A stretch of 39,837 nucleotides of DNA, from IMG/VR virus record IMGVR_UViG_3300008110_000261, positions 1 to 39,837 of that record. One strand, 5' to 3'. The notes under the pieces are model-generated. The model ran no database searches, had not been told where the DNA came from, and worked only from the letters and a program-made list of their open reading frames with translations. The position numbers and the translations under genes are program-made. This document shows positions 16,321 through 24,382 of this stretch, piece after piece. Each line of letters starts with the position of its first letter. The first letter of the stretch is position 1. The DNA is from a virus.

Positions 16321-18434
16321 TATTGTGGTTGTTGTTGAATTGGTGTAACTCCGATTCTTCCAATCTGAGCGTTTTGCTTTTGCATCACACTCATCTGTAG
16401 ACTCTTGATGTAGTTCTGGAACAACTGCTGGAAAATGGGATCCTGTTGCAAGGCGGCCTGTGCCTTGGGATTACTCTGCATTACCTGCTCCGTGTACTGC
16501 AGCTTGGCCTGTGCAGTCGGATCGTTCTCCTGATAAGTGGCTTCGTTCCCCAGCAGCATCATTCCGATGTCTGTCTGAACATCTTTGAACAGTTTTTGTG
16601 AAGCCTGCTGTTCGGTCATCACAAGTTCTGCAGCCATTTCAGGAGCAATCGCCTGAATCATCATCTCGGTAAGACGATTGGAGTTCAGCACCCCGCCTGA
16701 ATCCATCATCTTGATAGCCTTCAGGTACTCAATCTTTTGAGCGATGTATTCCTTGTCCAGATTCATCACATCAAACCTGATGTTGAAATCGAATTCGTTG
16801 TGAATCTCAGACAAGTTTTGCGGCAACTGACCACCTGTGATGCGCTGGATCTCCTCAGGAGTCATGTACTGGCAGCACAGGGCAAACATCTGTCTGAAGA
16901 CAGATCTCCAAGACAACAACCATGTGTTCACCAAAGCCTGCTGCAGCATCTGCGTTACCTGCGGAGGCACAAGTGCGTTGGTTGTGCCAAAGTAGGAAGC
17001 GTGTTGCTGTTCCACTCGCTGGATCAGGTCGAACGCAATGGTTGGCGGCCGCGCCGGCGGATCCATGAAGGTGTAGTCGTTAGCGTTGGTGACCGGAAGC
17101 TGTACGCCCGGGCCAACCTTGTTCATGGCGCCGATCCGCTTCACAACGCGAATAGGAGGTAGCGTCGAAAATGCGGTGCTGTCTCGAATCGAATCGTGCT
17201 GGGCCTTGATCTCGTCTTGATCCGTGGTTGCCAGTTCCGGAATGCCACGGGTGTCTGTGATTGCCCTGCGAATCTGTTCGCGGCGAAACTCAACGAAGGG
17301 ATACTCGCCATGCGCGTAATCCAACCGTTCGTGAATTGCCCAAGAGGAGCTGTCTTCGGTGCGGTTAGAAGCTGCCTGCGGACAAATTACCGTGTAGTAG
17401 ATTGCCGGTGCGTTGCCATCCAAGCTTTTCGTGTAGCAGTACACGATTTCCACCATGTTTTGGTAGTTTACACCGTTGTAAACCATCATGGTCGTCGTCG
17501 GGAGCAGGTTAATGTTGTAGTAGCTGCTCGATTTGCCCAACTGCTGCAACGCCCGTTCAACCCAGTCTGGATTCCAGCCTTCAGTCGTGATTTTTTCACG
17601 CAACTCGACCTCAGACATCCAAGTTCTACGGAAAATTACCCGAGACCGTTGCAAATCCGCAGTCTCTGGAGGGAAGATGATCTCATCCCACGGCTTTAAA
17701 GCTACGATCTCGGGTAAGTTTTTGCTGACATACTCCTCATCTCGAGTTGTCTCACCTGTCTCAGCCAGTTCCCGGATCATCCGCTTGGCATCCGACTTAC
17801 TCAAGTTGGGAATGACAGCTTGGAACACTCCGATAGCCTCATCGGACTGATCCATGATCATCTGGGGCAGTTGTGCGAGCGTTTCGCTGCCAGATACCTG
17901 CGCCATTTGCAGGATTTCCTGCATATACACTGGTTGTTTCCGGACGCTGATGTTCTGTTGCCAGCCTACAAAGAAGGCACTCCAGCCGTACTGAAGAGCA
18001 TACTGGGCGCCCAAAGTGGCTTCCTTGTACAACTGCTGCGGCATCTTGCAGTCGCGGATCCAACGCAATAGTGTAGTGGCAACCTGAGACTGCTCCACAT
18101 GGGTCATGTTCACCCCGTCAGCACGAATCTCAGATTTCTGGAAGGCTGCAACCAGCAAAGAGGTCAGCTCGTTACAGGTAGCGTCGATCAGCCTTGCTCG
18201 AACATCGCTGGCACCTTCAAAAGGCCACGCCGGTTCTCCGTTCGGACGGTTTTCGGAATGCTTCTTCCCGTCGTCTGTCTGACCGGGCCAACGACAAAAC
18301 CGAATGTTATCGAACTTCGTAACCAAATTCCCCTGAGAGGAATTGATCATCGCACGATTGTATTCACTCAAAAGCTCGCCAACATGAGGCTCCTTCGAGG
18401 CAATCGCTAAAACATCGGTGTTGTAGTCGAGCAT
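16320..18434 (-). CDS. Portal protein
   Basis: 704 residues. It lies directly after the terminase large subunit and before scaffold and capsid genes. The sequence has the features of a large podovirus-type portal: long helical N-terminal part with the YKEATLGAQYALQYGWSAFFVGWQ region, a beta wing (IYYTVICPQAA, GEYPFVEFRREQI), the RRAITDTRGIPELATTDQDEIKAQHDSIRD helix typical of portal stems, and a Gln-rich C terminus (QKQNAQIGRIGVTPIQQQPQ). It forms the dodecameric DNA entrance of the head and docks the terminase. The stop overlaps the next ATG (TAATG). I am confident of the role; the closest family appears to be the portal paired with DUF5309 capsids. Confidence 0.85.
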   Translation of the reverse strand: MLDYNTDVLAIASKEPHVGELLSEYNRAMINSSQGNLVTKFDNIRFCRWPGQTDDGKKHSENRPNGEPAWPFEGASDVRARLIDATCNELTSLLVAAFQKSEIRADGVNMTHVEQSQVATTLLRWIRDCKMPQQLYKEATLGAQYALQYGWSAFFVGWQQNISVRKQPVYMQEILQMAQVSGSETLAQLPQMIMDQSDEAIGVFQAVIPNLSKSDAKRMIRELAETGETTRDEEYVSKNLPEIVALKPWDEIIFPPETADLQRSRVIFRRTWMSEVELREKITTEGWNPDWVERALQQLGKSSSYYNINLLPTTTMMVYNGVNYQNMVEIVYCYTKSLDGNAPAIYYTVICPQAASNRTEDSSSWAIHERLDYAHGEYPFVEFRREQIRRAITDTRGIPELATTDQDEIKAQHDSIRDSTAFSTLPPIRVVKRIGAMNKVGPGVQLPVTNANDYTFMDPPARPPTIAFDLIQRVEQQHASYFGTTNALVPPQVTQMLQQALVNTWLLSWRSVFRQMFALCCQYMTPEEIQRITGGQLPQNLSEIHNEFDFNIRFDVMNLDKEYIAQKIEYLKAIKMMDSGGVLNSNRLTEMMIQAIAPEMAAELVMTEQQASQKLFKDVQTDIGMMLLGNEATYQENDPTAQAKLQYTEQVMQSNPKAQAALQQDPIFQQLFQNYIKSLQMSVMQKQNAQIGRIGVTPIQQQPQ

Positions 18435-18455
18435 AATGTATAGAAATCTTGAGTG

Positions 18456-20222
18456 CTAATAACTGCCGCACTTTGATAGTCTATCCCATTGATTTTTCCA
18501 TATGGGATTATTGGTGTGCATCGGGTGCATCGCTACAAGGTAACCCAAGGCATCAATTGGATCTTTGGATGCACCCTTTTGACCATCTTGTCCAGTCCAT
18601 TCGCGCAAAGACCAAATCAAATTCTTGCAACTTTCATGCACCATTAAGCGTGGATGATTTGATTTAATATCTAGTGGAAGATCTCTGTCAAAGCACAGCA
18701 GATCATTGATGATCATCACTCGTTCCTCAACAGGGACACCGGCAGCCGGGATGAAATACAAAGGGTTGTCTGAATCGTGCAGCATATCCAGCAGCGTGAT
18801 TCCGCCTTCCTTGCTGATGGTTTCGGTGCCGGCCGACCTTGGGTCGATGTAGCGTTCTGCAATCTCCTCCGATTTGTCTTTGTCTGTCTCGAGCGACCAA
18901 ATGAGGTTGGTGTACTCGTTGATTCCCCTGCCTGCACCTGCTCTCTGTGCCGGCCCGGGTTTTCCATCTGCCTTCTCGGAAGGTAGTGCCCATTCACCGT
19001 AGCTTGGGTCTGGCCATTCACGGTAGATCCAGACAGTACCGTACTCGTCCACTCTGGCCCAGAGCATGAACCAGTTTCGGGCGCCGGCCGGATCTGCTAC
19101 CATGTAGTTTGTGCCAGACGGACAGAGTTCGGTGACGGGCTGCGAGAAGATGTTCTGTTCTCCGAACATTGGAAACTGGGATCCTGCTGTCTGATCCGCC
19201 CAGCCATAGGCGCGAATCTTGATATCATGTGAGCTACGCCCCTTGAGCGTCTGCTTCATCCGGTCCCAGTTGTTGTACGGATTCAGCTTCGAGTGGAACC
19301 AAATGCAGCCGTGCTTCCCGTAGATCCCTTCCGCCATGTAGGGCATATTCCCCTTGGGCACACTCAAGACATTGTTTTCCGGCAAAAGCTCGGATTCCTT
19401 CCAGTCGGTAATCTTGGCAGTCGTGATGAACTCCTTTACGACTTGCGTGTAGCCAAGAATCGGCGTGAAGGTGACGATCAGTTTCCCGTTTCGCGTGACC
19501 AACCGGTAGCGAAGTGTCTCCAGCCAATCTTGAGGCACCAACTCATCGCACCAGACAACATCCACCTCACCACCTTCCACAACCTTGATGTCCTGTGCGT
19601 AGTTCAGGAACCAGATCTGGTTCTTCATGTACACGGCCGTGTTGTCTGAAAAGCCATTCTTCTGTGTCCATGCCACCTGAATCTGAGCACTTCGTCTGGC
19701 TTCCTTCAACTCCCTCGGAAGATACTTGTGGAACACATTCTGTTGCATCGAGACGCTCGTCATGTGCGTGGTGTGGAGACACCAAATGTTTAGGCCACGC
19801 TTTGCAGATCGTTCCTTCAGCCAAGCCGGCATCGTCCCAGCCAAGTCCATTCCCACAAAAGCCTGAGCCACCCTTTTCGCTGCGTATTCTGTCTTTCCAG
19901 CCCGGTTCCCACCAAGGATCAAAATCTCGTTCTTAGTGTCCAGAATCCTGTCAGCATCCGGCCAAGCCGTCAGCTCGTTCCCGTACCGGTAGGGATCTTC
20001 CTGCTCTGCTCGAATCCTCTGCTCCCTTGCCAAGAACATCCGCATCACCTCCTGCGGACCAACATTCTCAATCATCCGGAGCCTTTGCTCCTCGTTCGGA
20101 CACGGAATGATTGGATGGTCAACCATCGGAAACTTGAGCAACTTCTGCACAAGCTTCTCTTTTTGGCTCTCGGACAACGAATTTTGTTCTGTTGGAGTTG
20201 ACATCTTTGGGGATTCTGGCAT
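18456..20222 (-). CDS. terL: Terminase large subunit
   Basis: 588 residues. Walker A GGNRAGKT at residues 104-111, Walker B VDVVWCDE at 220-227 and the coupling motif region IVTFTP at about 253 define the ATPase that pumps DNA into the head. The C-terminal nuclease begins at about 370 with YMVADPAGARNWF (first catalytic Asp) and contains further acidic positions (ERYIDPRSAG, DALGYL) as in RNase H-fold terminase nucleases. Start at 20222 (MPESPKM); ATG 20207 is possible, neither has a clear Shine-Dalgarno. A hairpin lies 10 bases upstream. Unlike most phages the probable small subunit is about 6 kb away, at 25.9-26.5 kb. Confidence 0.95.
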   Translation of the reverse strand: MPESPKMSTPTEQNSLSESQKEKLVQKLLKFPMVDHPIIPCPNEEQRLRMIENVGPQEVMRMFLAREQRIRAEQEDPYRYGNELTAWPDADRILDTKNEILILGGNRAGKTEYAAKRVAQAFVGMDLAGTMPAWLKERSAKRGLNIWCLHTTHMTSVSMQQNVFHKYLPRELKEARRSAQIQVAWTQKNGFSDNTAVYMKNQIWFLNYAQDIKVVEGGEVDVVWCDELVPQDWLETLRYRLVTRNGKLIVTFTPILGYTQVVKEFITTAKITDWKESELLPENNVLSVPKGNMPYMAEGIYGKHGCIWFHSKLNPYNNWDRMKQTLKGRSSHDIKIRAYGWADQTAGSQFPMFGEQNIFSQPVTELCPSGTNYMVADPAGARNWFMLWARVDEYGTVWIYREWPDPSYGEWALPSEKADGKPGPAQRAGAGRGINEYTNLIWSLETDKDKSEEIAERYIDPRSAGTETISKEGGITLLDMLHDSDNPLYFIPAAGVPVEERVMIINDLLCFDRDLPLDIKSNHPRLMVHESCKNLIWSLREWTGQDGQKGASKDPIDALGYLVAMHPMHTNNPIWKNQWDRLSKCGSY

Positions 20223-20232
20223 TTTTACTGGT

Positions 20233-20251
20233 GCAGGCCAAAATAGCCTGC
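20233..20251. promoter_or_regulatory. Hairpin in terminase leader
   Basis: GCAGGC and GCCTGC form a perfect 6-bp stem around a 7-base A/T-rich loop, ending 11 bases before the terminase start codon on the minus strand. There is no T-run, so a role in mRNA stability or translation is likelier than termination. Confidence 0.45.
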
Positions 20252-20468
20252 CGCGTACCTACTGGCCAACCTGAAACATTGGAGCCACTAGCGAAGACAT
20301 GGTTCCGGGTGTACCTCCTGACCCGGATTAAAAATCACAGGCTTCATGCTTGTGAGTACTACACAGTCGCCCGCGACAGAGGCAATGCTAGGCTGATCGG
20401 GTAGCCATGGGCTGAGACTGTGGATGCGATGCGATAGGGCGACTTTTATACGGAAGTCTTCGCTTTGT

Positions 20469-20518
20469 GAGTACACCCCCAACACTTAAGCGGCTAACGC
20501 TGAGTCTTGGGGGTACTC
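20469..20518. promoter_or_regulatory. Long imperfect inverted repeat (about 20 bp of stem)
   Basis: Outer arms GAGTAC / GTACTC, then CCCCCAA / TTGGGGG, then ACTT / GAGT and AGCG / CGCT, closing on the loop GCTAA. The left arm has a 2-base bulge and there is one C-C mismatch. No poly-T follows in either direction, so it is not a standard terminator. It lies between the late minus-strand unit and the gene at 20554, and could be a structured leader, a processing site or a protein-binding site. Confidence 0.6.
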
Positions 20519-20553
20519 TGCTCAGGCTCCAAAGCTCCTATTACCGGAAGTAC

Positions 20554-21003
20554 TTACGCTACTGAAGCTGCTGTGGCTATCATGCCGGCCTTACCAAGCA
20601 CAAGACGGTTGTTAACCACCAAGATCATCTGGCCAACCTTAAGGCTGCGGCCTTTCTCTCCGCAAAACACTCGGCCGCAAATATCGGTGTCCACAAACCT
20701 TGGGTTCGGGTATCTGCGAATCACCTTCGCAACTGTTGGTGCTCCATCATTCCCCTTCACCACCGTCACAGGCTGGCTGCCTGCTTCCACCTGCAGCTCC
20801 TCTCCCTGCTGCTTGTGCTCCACCAAGCTTGGATCCACCACATCCACAGCTTCACCCAAAAAGCCCTTCCGAAAGACAACCTTGAAACCAAAGCGGTTTC
20901 TCCTTCGCACGAAATCGGTACCTTCTTTGTACCTTTCTAGCGAATATTTTGTTCCATCCCTTTCTTTCACCAATTTCTCGCTAACAGTAAATACATCTCC
21001 CAT
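20554..21003 (-). CDS. Hypothetical protein (149 aa)
   Basis: 149 residues, rich in Val, Arg, Lys and Gly with many short strands (GFKVVFRKGFLGEAVDVVD, SLKVGQMILVVNNRLVLGKAGM). It has a small-beta-barrel look and is basic in the first 50 residues (ERDGTKYSLERYKEGTDFVRRRNRFG). No known family is recognised. It is a lone gene flanked by two gene-poor stretches and faces the same way as the late genes. The minus-strand frame is preferred over a longer plus-strand one because its amino acid composition is normal and the plus one is Ser/Pro/Thr-rich shadow. Confidence 0.65.
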   Translation of the reverse strand: MGDVFTVSEKLVKERDGTKYSLERYKEGTDFVRRRNRFGFKVVFRKGFLGEAVDVVDPSLVEHKQQGEELQVEAGSQPVTVVKGNDGAPTVAKVIRRYPNPRFVDTDICGRVFCGEKGRSLKVGQMILVVNNRLVLGKAGMIATAASVA

Positions 21004-21282
21004 ATGTGTTCAAAAACCTTACACATTCCTACGCCGCTCACAAGCAAGAAACAAAGGCGCCCAGAATTCACAAGAATTCCAGCACATTTTGCTGACAACT
21101 TTCGCCCTCTCGCCAGAGAAAACTAAGCTGCCAACACCATGTGGAGCATATGCTCACGCCTTTCGTTTCCACGCCCGGGGAAACTGTAGCGCATCAGGTC
21201 GCTTGTGGCATCAAAAAAAATCCAGATGGGGGGATGCCTAGGCCTAGAACTTGCCCGGCTTTTTTCGGTCCCCCCCACCCCT

Positions 21283-21302
21283 ACTAAGCCGATCGCTTTA
21301 GT
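21283..21302. promoter_or_regulatory. Near-perfect palindrome around CGATCG
   Basis: ACTAA gc CGATCG ct TTAGT: a 20-bp dyad whose outer 5 and central 6 bases are perfectly symmetrical. It lies in the middle of the non-coding region and has the size of a dimeric protein-binding site. Confidence 0.45.
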
Positions 21303-21502
21303 CGGGATTGCGCTTTTCCAGAGTAAGCCAGAGCCGAAGTCCAGCGCATCAGGTTGTCTTTGGCTGTCAGACAGGGAAAGCTAGCCTTTGCCAGCGTGGA
21401 AGGGCTGTCTGAGGCTGTCTGCAGGTGAGCAGGGGAAGGGCTGCAGGGAAACGGAGGCTGTCTTGGCGTGGTATTGCATAGGACGAGAGGCTAGGGAGGG
21501 GA

Positions 21503-21590
21503 ACGCATCCACCAGAGCATCCCCTTGAGCATTGCCAAGCATCCACCGAAGGTCATTCACCGGAGCTTCCCTTGAGCATCCCCTTGGCTG
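21503..21590. repeat. Cluster of short direct repeats (iteron-like)
   Basis: Within 90 bases GAGCATCCCCTTG occurs twice (21515-21527, 21574-21586, 59 bp apart), overlapped by CCCTTGAGCAT twice (21522, 21569) and GCATCCACC twice (21505, 21539). Overlapping repeats with similar spacing in a non-coding stretch are typical of origin iterons or multiple operator sites. Confidence 0.5.
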
Positions 21591-21732
21591 TCTGCAGCCG
21601 CTTGTCTTTGCCAGCGTCAACGGCGCCTTGCCTCATGCCGGGTGCGGACCGTTTCACTCGGATGCACCCAAAAAGCCCAGGCTGTCGTGTCCGCTTTTAT
21701 GCCAGGGATTGTTCGGACAAAAGATGTGAAGA

Positions 21733-21748
21733 AAAGCTTGCAAGCTTT
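21733..21748. promoter_or_regulatory. 16-bp perfect palindrome
   Basis: AAAGCTTG followed by CAAGCTTT is perfectly self-complementary. It contains two AAGCTT words, a hexamer that is also unusually frequent in the following genes. It is about 90 bases upstream of the AAA+ ATPase start and may be an operator or a small hairpin in the leader. Confidence 0.45.
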
Positions 21749-21782
21749 CCTCTCTGTCTTCATTCTGGAGCCTCAGTCTTCT

Positions 21783-21797
21783 CTCTCACGGTGAGAG
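21783..21797. promoter_or_regulatory. Operator-like dyad upstream of the AAA+ ATPase gene
   Basis: CTCTCAC G GTGAGAG: 7-base arms about one central base. The one-base centre makes an RNA hairpin unlikely and a dimeric repressor or activator site more likely. It ends 41 bases before the ATG at 21839. Confidence 0.45.
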
Positions 21798-21838
21798 CGG
21801 GGACTGAACCTTAAACGAAACAAAGAAAGACACTTAGT

Positions 21839-22987
21839 ATGTACAACCGAAACGAAAACCTATCCGGAGCAGAAGCCAGAGCTTTCCTTCGCAATTGGCT
21901 GCGCGAAAACGGTGTAGCTTCCAAGGTTGCAGACAGCCTCACCATGGCTGAACTCAATGAGGCATGGACGGACCAGAGCAATCAGGCTCTGGCGTCCCTG
22001 AAAGACAGGAAGGAAAGCGCTGCAGTTAAGCCCGTTGCGTCCATCCCTGCTGCAGGAAATGAGGCTGCAGCCTCTCTGATGCTTCAGGCTTTGTCCTTGG
22101 TGCAAACCAAGGCCAGCTTGGACGAAGACAGGGTTCTTGAATTGATCAAGGAACACTCGCAACCGAAAGAGGTAAGGCACTCTTTTGTTCTGAAGGACGG
22201 TGAACAGGCCAAAACGACAGGACGCCGTGAGCACGCCTTCTTCCCCTTGATCGTCGCTTGCCTTCAGGCTGGCGTGCATACTTGGCTGGTGGGACCAGCA
22301 GGCTCTGGAAAGACAAGCGTGGTGGGGGCTGCAGCGTCTCTGCTGGGCAGGGAACATCGGGCTGTCTCCGTTTGTGCGCAGACAACCAAAACGGATTTGC
22401 TGGGCTTCATCGATGCAAACGGCGTCTACCGTTCCACCGCTTTCAGGGAAGCCTTTGAACAGGGGATGGTTTTCCTTCTGGACGAGGCAGACAACGGAAA
22501 TCCGAATGTGCTCGCTGTCCTGAATGCAGCCCTTGCTAATGGGGAGATGACCTTTCCGGATCGTACCGTCAAAAGAGGGGACGGTTTCGTTTGCGTGGCT
22601 TGTGCTAACACTTGGGGAACAGGTGCATCCGGTGGATATGTGGGACGCAATCAGATTGATGCGGCGACCTTGGATCGTTTCTTCTTCCTTGAGCTTCCCT
22701 TGGATGAAGGGCTGGAAGCTTCCTTCTTGGGCTTCTCTGATATTCCTTCTCCGGAATTTGACTTGCAGGAAGGTGCAATCCCTTCAGCTAGGGCTTGGCT
22801 CGAGTGTGTCAGGTTGGCAAGGCGCAACGCGGAGAAATACAGCCTGAAAGTAATGATCGGAACCCGTGCGGTAATTATGGGTGAAGCCCTTGCAAAATTA
22901 GGCGTGGGGCTGTCTTGGCTGCACAAAGGGCTTCTGTTCAAATCCTTGGAAAAGACAAGCCAAGGCAAGCTTCTGCAACAGGACTAA
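21839..22987 (+). CDS. AAA+ ATPase, MoxR/CobS-like
   Basis: 382 residues. Walker A GPAGSGKT at 152-159, Walker B VFLLDEAD at 211-218, sensor 1 VACANT at 253-258 and LDRF at 278-281 define an AAA_5 (dynein-related/MoxR/CobS) ATPase. The first ~130 residues are a separate helical region with a SAP-like start (SGAEARAFLRNWLRENGV). Such ATPases usually remodel a partner protein; in phages they are often near a CobT-like or unknown partner. Here the next gene, 24 bases on, is the likely partner. The leader has no clear Shine-Dalgarno; an operator-like dyad lies upstream. Base and word use (many AAGCTT, CTTGG) differ from the minus-strand genes, which may reflect separate origin. Confidence 0.9.
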   Translation: MYNRNENLSGAEARAFLRNWLRENGVASKVADSLTMAELNEAWTDQSNQALASLKDRKESAAVKPVASIPAAGNEAAASLMLQALSLVQTKASLDEDRVLELIKEHSQPKEVRHSFVLKDGEQAKTTGRREHAFFPLIVACLQAGVHTWLVGPAGSGKTSVVGAAASLLGREHRAVSVCAQTTKTDLLGFIDANGVYRSTAFREAFEQGMVFLLDEADNGNPNVLAVLNAALANGEMTFPDRTVKRGDGFVCVACANTWGTGASGGYVGRNQIDAATLDRFFFLELPLDEGLEASFLGFSDIPSPEFDLQEGAIPSARAWLECVRLARRNAEKYSLKVMIGTRAVIMGEALAKLGVGLSWLHKGLLFKSLEKTSQGKLLQQD

Positions 22988-23011
22988 GCTTCAACCTAAG
23001 GAACCAAGAAC

Positions 23012-23848
23012 ATGGAAAAGCATATCAAACTAAGCTTCCAGAGCCTGACAGAGCTTTTTGCCTACACCCAAAAGGTGCATGGAAACGAAAAAGCTTCCGA
23101 ACGGATTAAGGAAAGCGACTTCAATTGCTTCCAAAATTGGCAAACCTGCAGGGCTGCAGCCCTGACAGGCTGGCCAGAAGGGCTGGCAAAGGTGAAGGCT
23201 CTGTCTGAAGCCCTTCTCCAAAAGGTGGGTTCAGGGATGCTCAAGGAAACCTACGCCCCGTGTGAGACAGGTTTGTTCTTCGATGTAGGGCTTGTCCTTT
23301 CCGGTGAGCCTGAAGCTTGGCTCGAGGTAAGCCAGACAGAAGAGACAGCCAAAGGGACCAAGCTTGTGACGATCGGTTTAAACTGCACCGTCTCTTGCGT
23401 AATTGAGGCGAAGGTCATTCGACAAAGGGGAGCGGCTGTCCTTGCCCTAGTGCAATTGCTGGAACAGGCTGGAAGATCCGTTTGTGTGAAGGTTGGAATC
23501 GGCGTGGATGGAAAGGGAGGAAACAAGGACTACAGCCTCGAGGCTTCGCTTACCCTGAAGGGTTTTGGGGAAGCTCTGGACGCCGACAAATTGGCCTTCT
23601 GGCTTGTGTCTGAAGACGCCTTCAGGCGCTGCTTTTTTAGGGTGATGGAGGCTTCTCCTATCTGGGAAGGGCTTGGAGCCAAGGCAGGGCTTGGATACGG
23701 TAGCGTCAAGGATAGCTGGCTTCCGGAAGGCACGGATATAGGTCTAGGAGGCTTGCGATATGGGGGCGGAGATGACTGGACCGAATCCAAGACGGAAGCA
23801 TGGATTAAAGGCCAGCTACAAGCCCAAGGCGTGACGATCGCTGAATAG
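23012..23848 (+). CDS. Conserved phage protein, probable partner of the AAA+ ATPase (DUF7192-like)
   Basis: 278 residues. The start has AAGGA nine bases upstream. The N-terminal part has the sequence ALTGWPEGLAKVKAL, which resembles a conserved feature of a phage family I know as DUF7192; then comes a beta-rich middle (GLFFDVGLVLSGEPEAWLEV, TKLVTIGLNCTVSCVIEAKVI) with RGAAVLALVQLLEQAGRSVCVKVGIGV, and a C-terminal LGAKAGLGYGSVKDSWLP. It has no CobT or VWA metal site that I can see. Adjacent placement with the ATPase and a terminator right after it suggest a two-gene unit acting together. The DUF assignment is from memory and uncertain; function unknown. Confidence 0.7.
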   Translation: MEKHIKLSFQSLTELFAYTQKVHGNEKASERIKESDFNCFQNWQTCRAAALTGWPEGLAKVKALSEALLQKVGSGMLKETYAPCETGLFFDVGLVLSGEPEAWLEVSQTEETAKGTKLVTIGLNCTVSCVIEAKVIRQRGAAVLALVQLLEQAGRSVCVKVGIGVDGKGGNKDYSLEASLTLKGFGEALDADKLAFWLVSEDAFRRCFFRVMEASPIWEGLGAKAGLGYGSVKDSWLPEGTDIGLGGLRYGGGDDWTESKTEAWIKGQLQAQGVTIAE

Positions 23849-23866
23849 GAAGGAACGGAAGGCGAG

Positions 23867-23893
23867 AAGCTCCCCTGCAAAGGGGGGGCTTTT
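23867..23893 (+). terminator. Rho-independent terminator after the ATPase/partner pair
   Basis: AAGCTCCCC and GGGGGGCTT pair (9 bp, one U-G) around a TGCAAAG loop, with the arm running directly into four Ts then CCC. It starts 18 bases after the stop at 23848. The T-run is short, so termination may be partial and let some transcript reach the next small gene. Confidence 0.65.
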
Positions 23894-23941
23894 CCCTTCC
23901 CTTCCTACCGTGAAGGGATTCAACCCAACCCAACCCAAAAC

Positions 23942-24112
23942 ATGAGAACCCGTTGCACCGTCCTTGTCCTGTCCTTCCTTTTGTTCGGCTTTGATGCCTT
24001 GGCCTTGGCCTTCCACGCTGGCAAGCCAGAAGCAGCCTTATACGGCCTTATGGCGTCCCTTGCTGCTGGCCTGTTCATGGCCGCCGCACTAGCCTTTTCC
24101 CCAAGGCCTTAA
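23942..24112 (+). CDS. Small two-helix membrane protein (56 aa)
   Basis: 56 residues, beginning MRTRCTVLVLSFLLFGF. Two hydrophobic segments (about residues 6-24 and 32-52, the second LYGLMASLAAGLFMAAALAF) are separated by a short polar turn (HAGKPEAA). The basic N terminus suggests N-in topology. There is no Shine-Dalgarno; the leader contains three tandem CAACC units. It is followed within one base by a perfect 6-bp hairpin. Family not recognised; candidates are a superinfection-immunity or inner-membrane-altering protein, but nothing here shows this. Confidence 0.65.
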   Translation: MRTRCTVLVLSFLLFGFDALALAFHAGKPEAALYGLMASLAAGLFMAAALAFSPRP

Positions 24113-24307
24113 GCGTCCGAGACTGGACGCCTTCCGGTTGCACCCGATCCGGCCTTCTATGGCTGGACGGTGCTTCCGGCCTTTGCTGCAAAGCTTTTAA
24201 GCTCAAAGGGCTTCCCAGTTTGCCCGTGCAAAGCCAAGGTTTAGTGACACTTACAACAAATCCACCGTCTACTATAGATACTACCGAAAAAAGATTGCAC
24301 TTTTTCC

Positions 24308-24336
24308 TTGCAATAAAAGGTGACAATCCCTAGTAA
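24308..24336 (+). promoter_or_regulatory. Possible sigma70-type promoter
   Basis: TTGCAA, 17 bases, then TAGTAA. The -35 is good, the -10 poor. A 16-bp dyad (TCCCTA-GTAA-TAGGGA, 24327-24342) covers the -10, which would suit a repressor site. Evidence is sequence resemblance only. Confidence 0.3.
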
Positions 24337-24346
24337 TAGGGACGGG

Positions 24347-24361
24347 CCGAAAAATTTTCGG
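24347..24361. promoter_or_regulatory. Dyad CCGAAAA-A-TTTTCGG
   Basis: A perfect 7-base-arm dyad about one A, 22 bases before the ATG at 24383. Its right half (AAAATTTTCG) recurs just before the ATG at 24578 and elsewhere nearby, so it may be a shared regulatory word. Confidence 0.4.
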
Positions 24362-24382
24362 ATCCGAAACTACAAACCAAAA

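Larger units (their letters stand above)
20223..20553. other. 331-bp gap between terminase gene and a minus-strand gene, with hairpins
   Basis: No convincing gene. It contains a 6-bp perfect stem with 7-base loop just ahead of the terminase start (20233-20251), a smaller inverted repeat around 20433-20453 (GACTT / AAGTC) and a long imperfect hairpin at 20469-20518. A minus-strand CCTCCT complement at 20314-20319 would act as a strong ribosome site for a 13-codon peptide (20259-20300) but this is weak evidence. The gap probably holds the late promoter and leader of the terminase-to-tail unit. Confidence 0.5.
21004..21838. other. 835-bp non-coding region with direct and inverted repeats; possible origin or control region
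   Basis: I find no convincing gene on either strand. The stretch contains several 12-13-bp exact direct repeats: AGCGCATCAGGT (21188, 21343), CTTTGCCAGCGT (21386, 21606), GAGCATCCCCTTG (21515, 21574), plus GCATCCACC (21505, 21539) and several GGCTGTCT words between 21360 and 21600. It also has a 20-bp near-palindrome at 21283, a 16-bp palindrome at 21733 and a dyad at 21783. It separates the minus-strand late unit from the only plus-strand operon. A replication origin, a divergent control region, or both, is the natural reading. Confidence 0.55.
24113..24382. other. 270-bp gap with hairpin, dyads and a possible promoter
   Basis: No gene is supported. The gap opens with a hairpin GCGTCC-GAGACT-GGACGC (24113-24130) that could be a weak terminator. 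The A/T-rich end (24240-24380) contains a possible promoter and two inverted repeats upstream of the small gene at 24383. It therefore probably separates two transcription units of the plus-strand island. Confidence 0.5.

Noticed and set aside
20259-20300. 13-codon leader peptide with a strong AGGAGG upstream of the terminase gene
   Set aside because: The spacing from AGGAGG to ATG is 13 bases and there is no attenuator arrangement; too little to call a gene.
20507-21241. Long plus-strand frame (244 codons)
   Set aside because: Its translation is Ser/Pro/Thr-rich without structure pattern, and it lies over the better minus-strand gene 20554-21003.
21381-21814. Frames of 60-80 codons in the non-coding region on both strands
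   Set aside because: Composition is that of repeat DNA, no start signal, no similarity to anything recognised.
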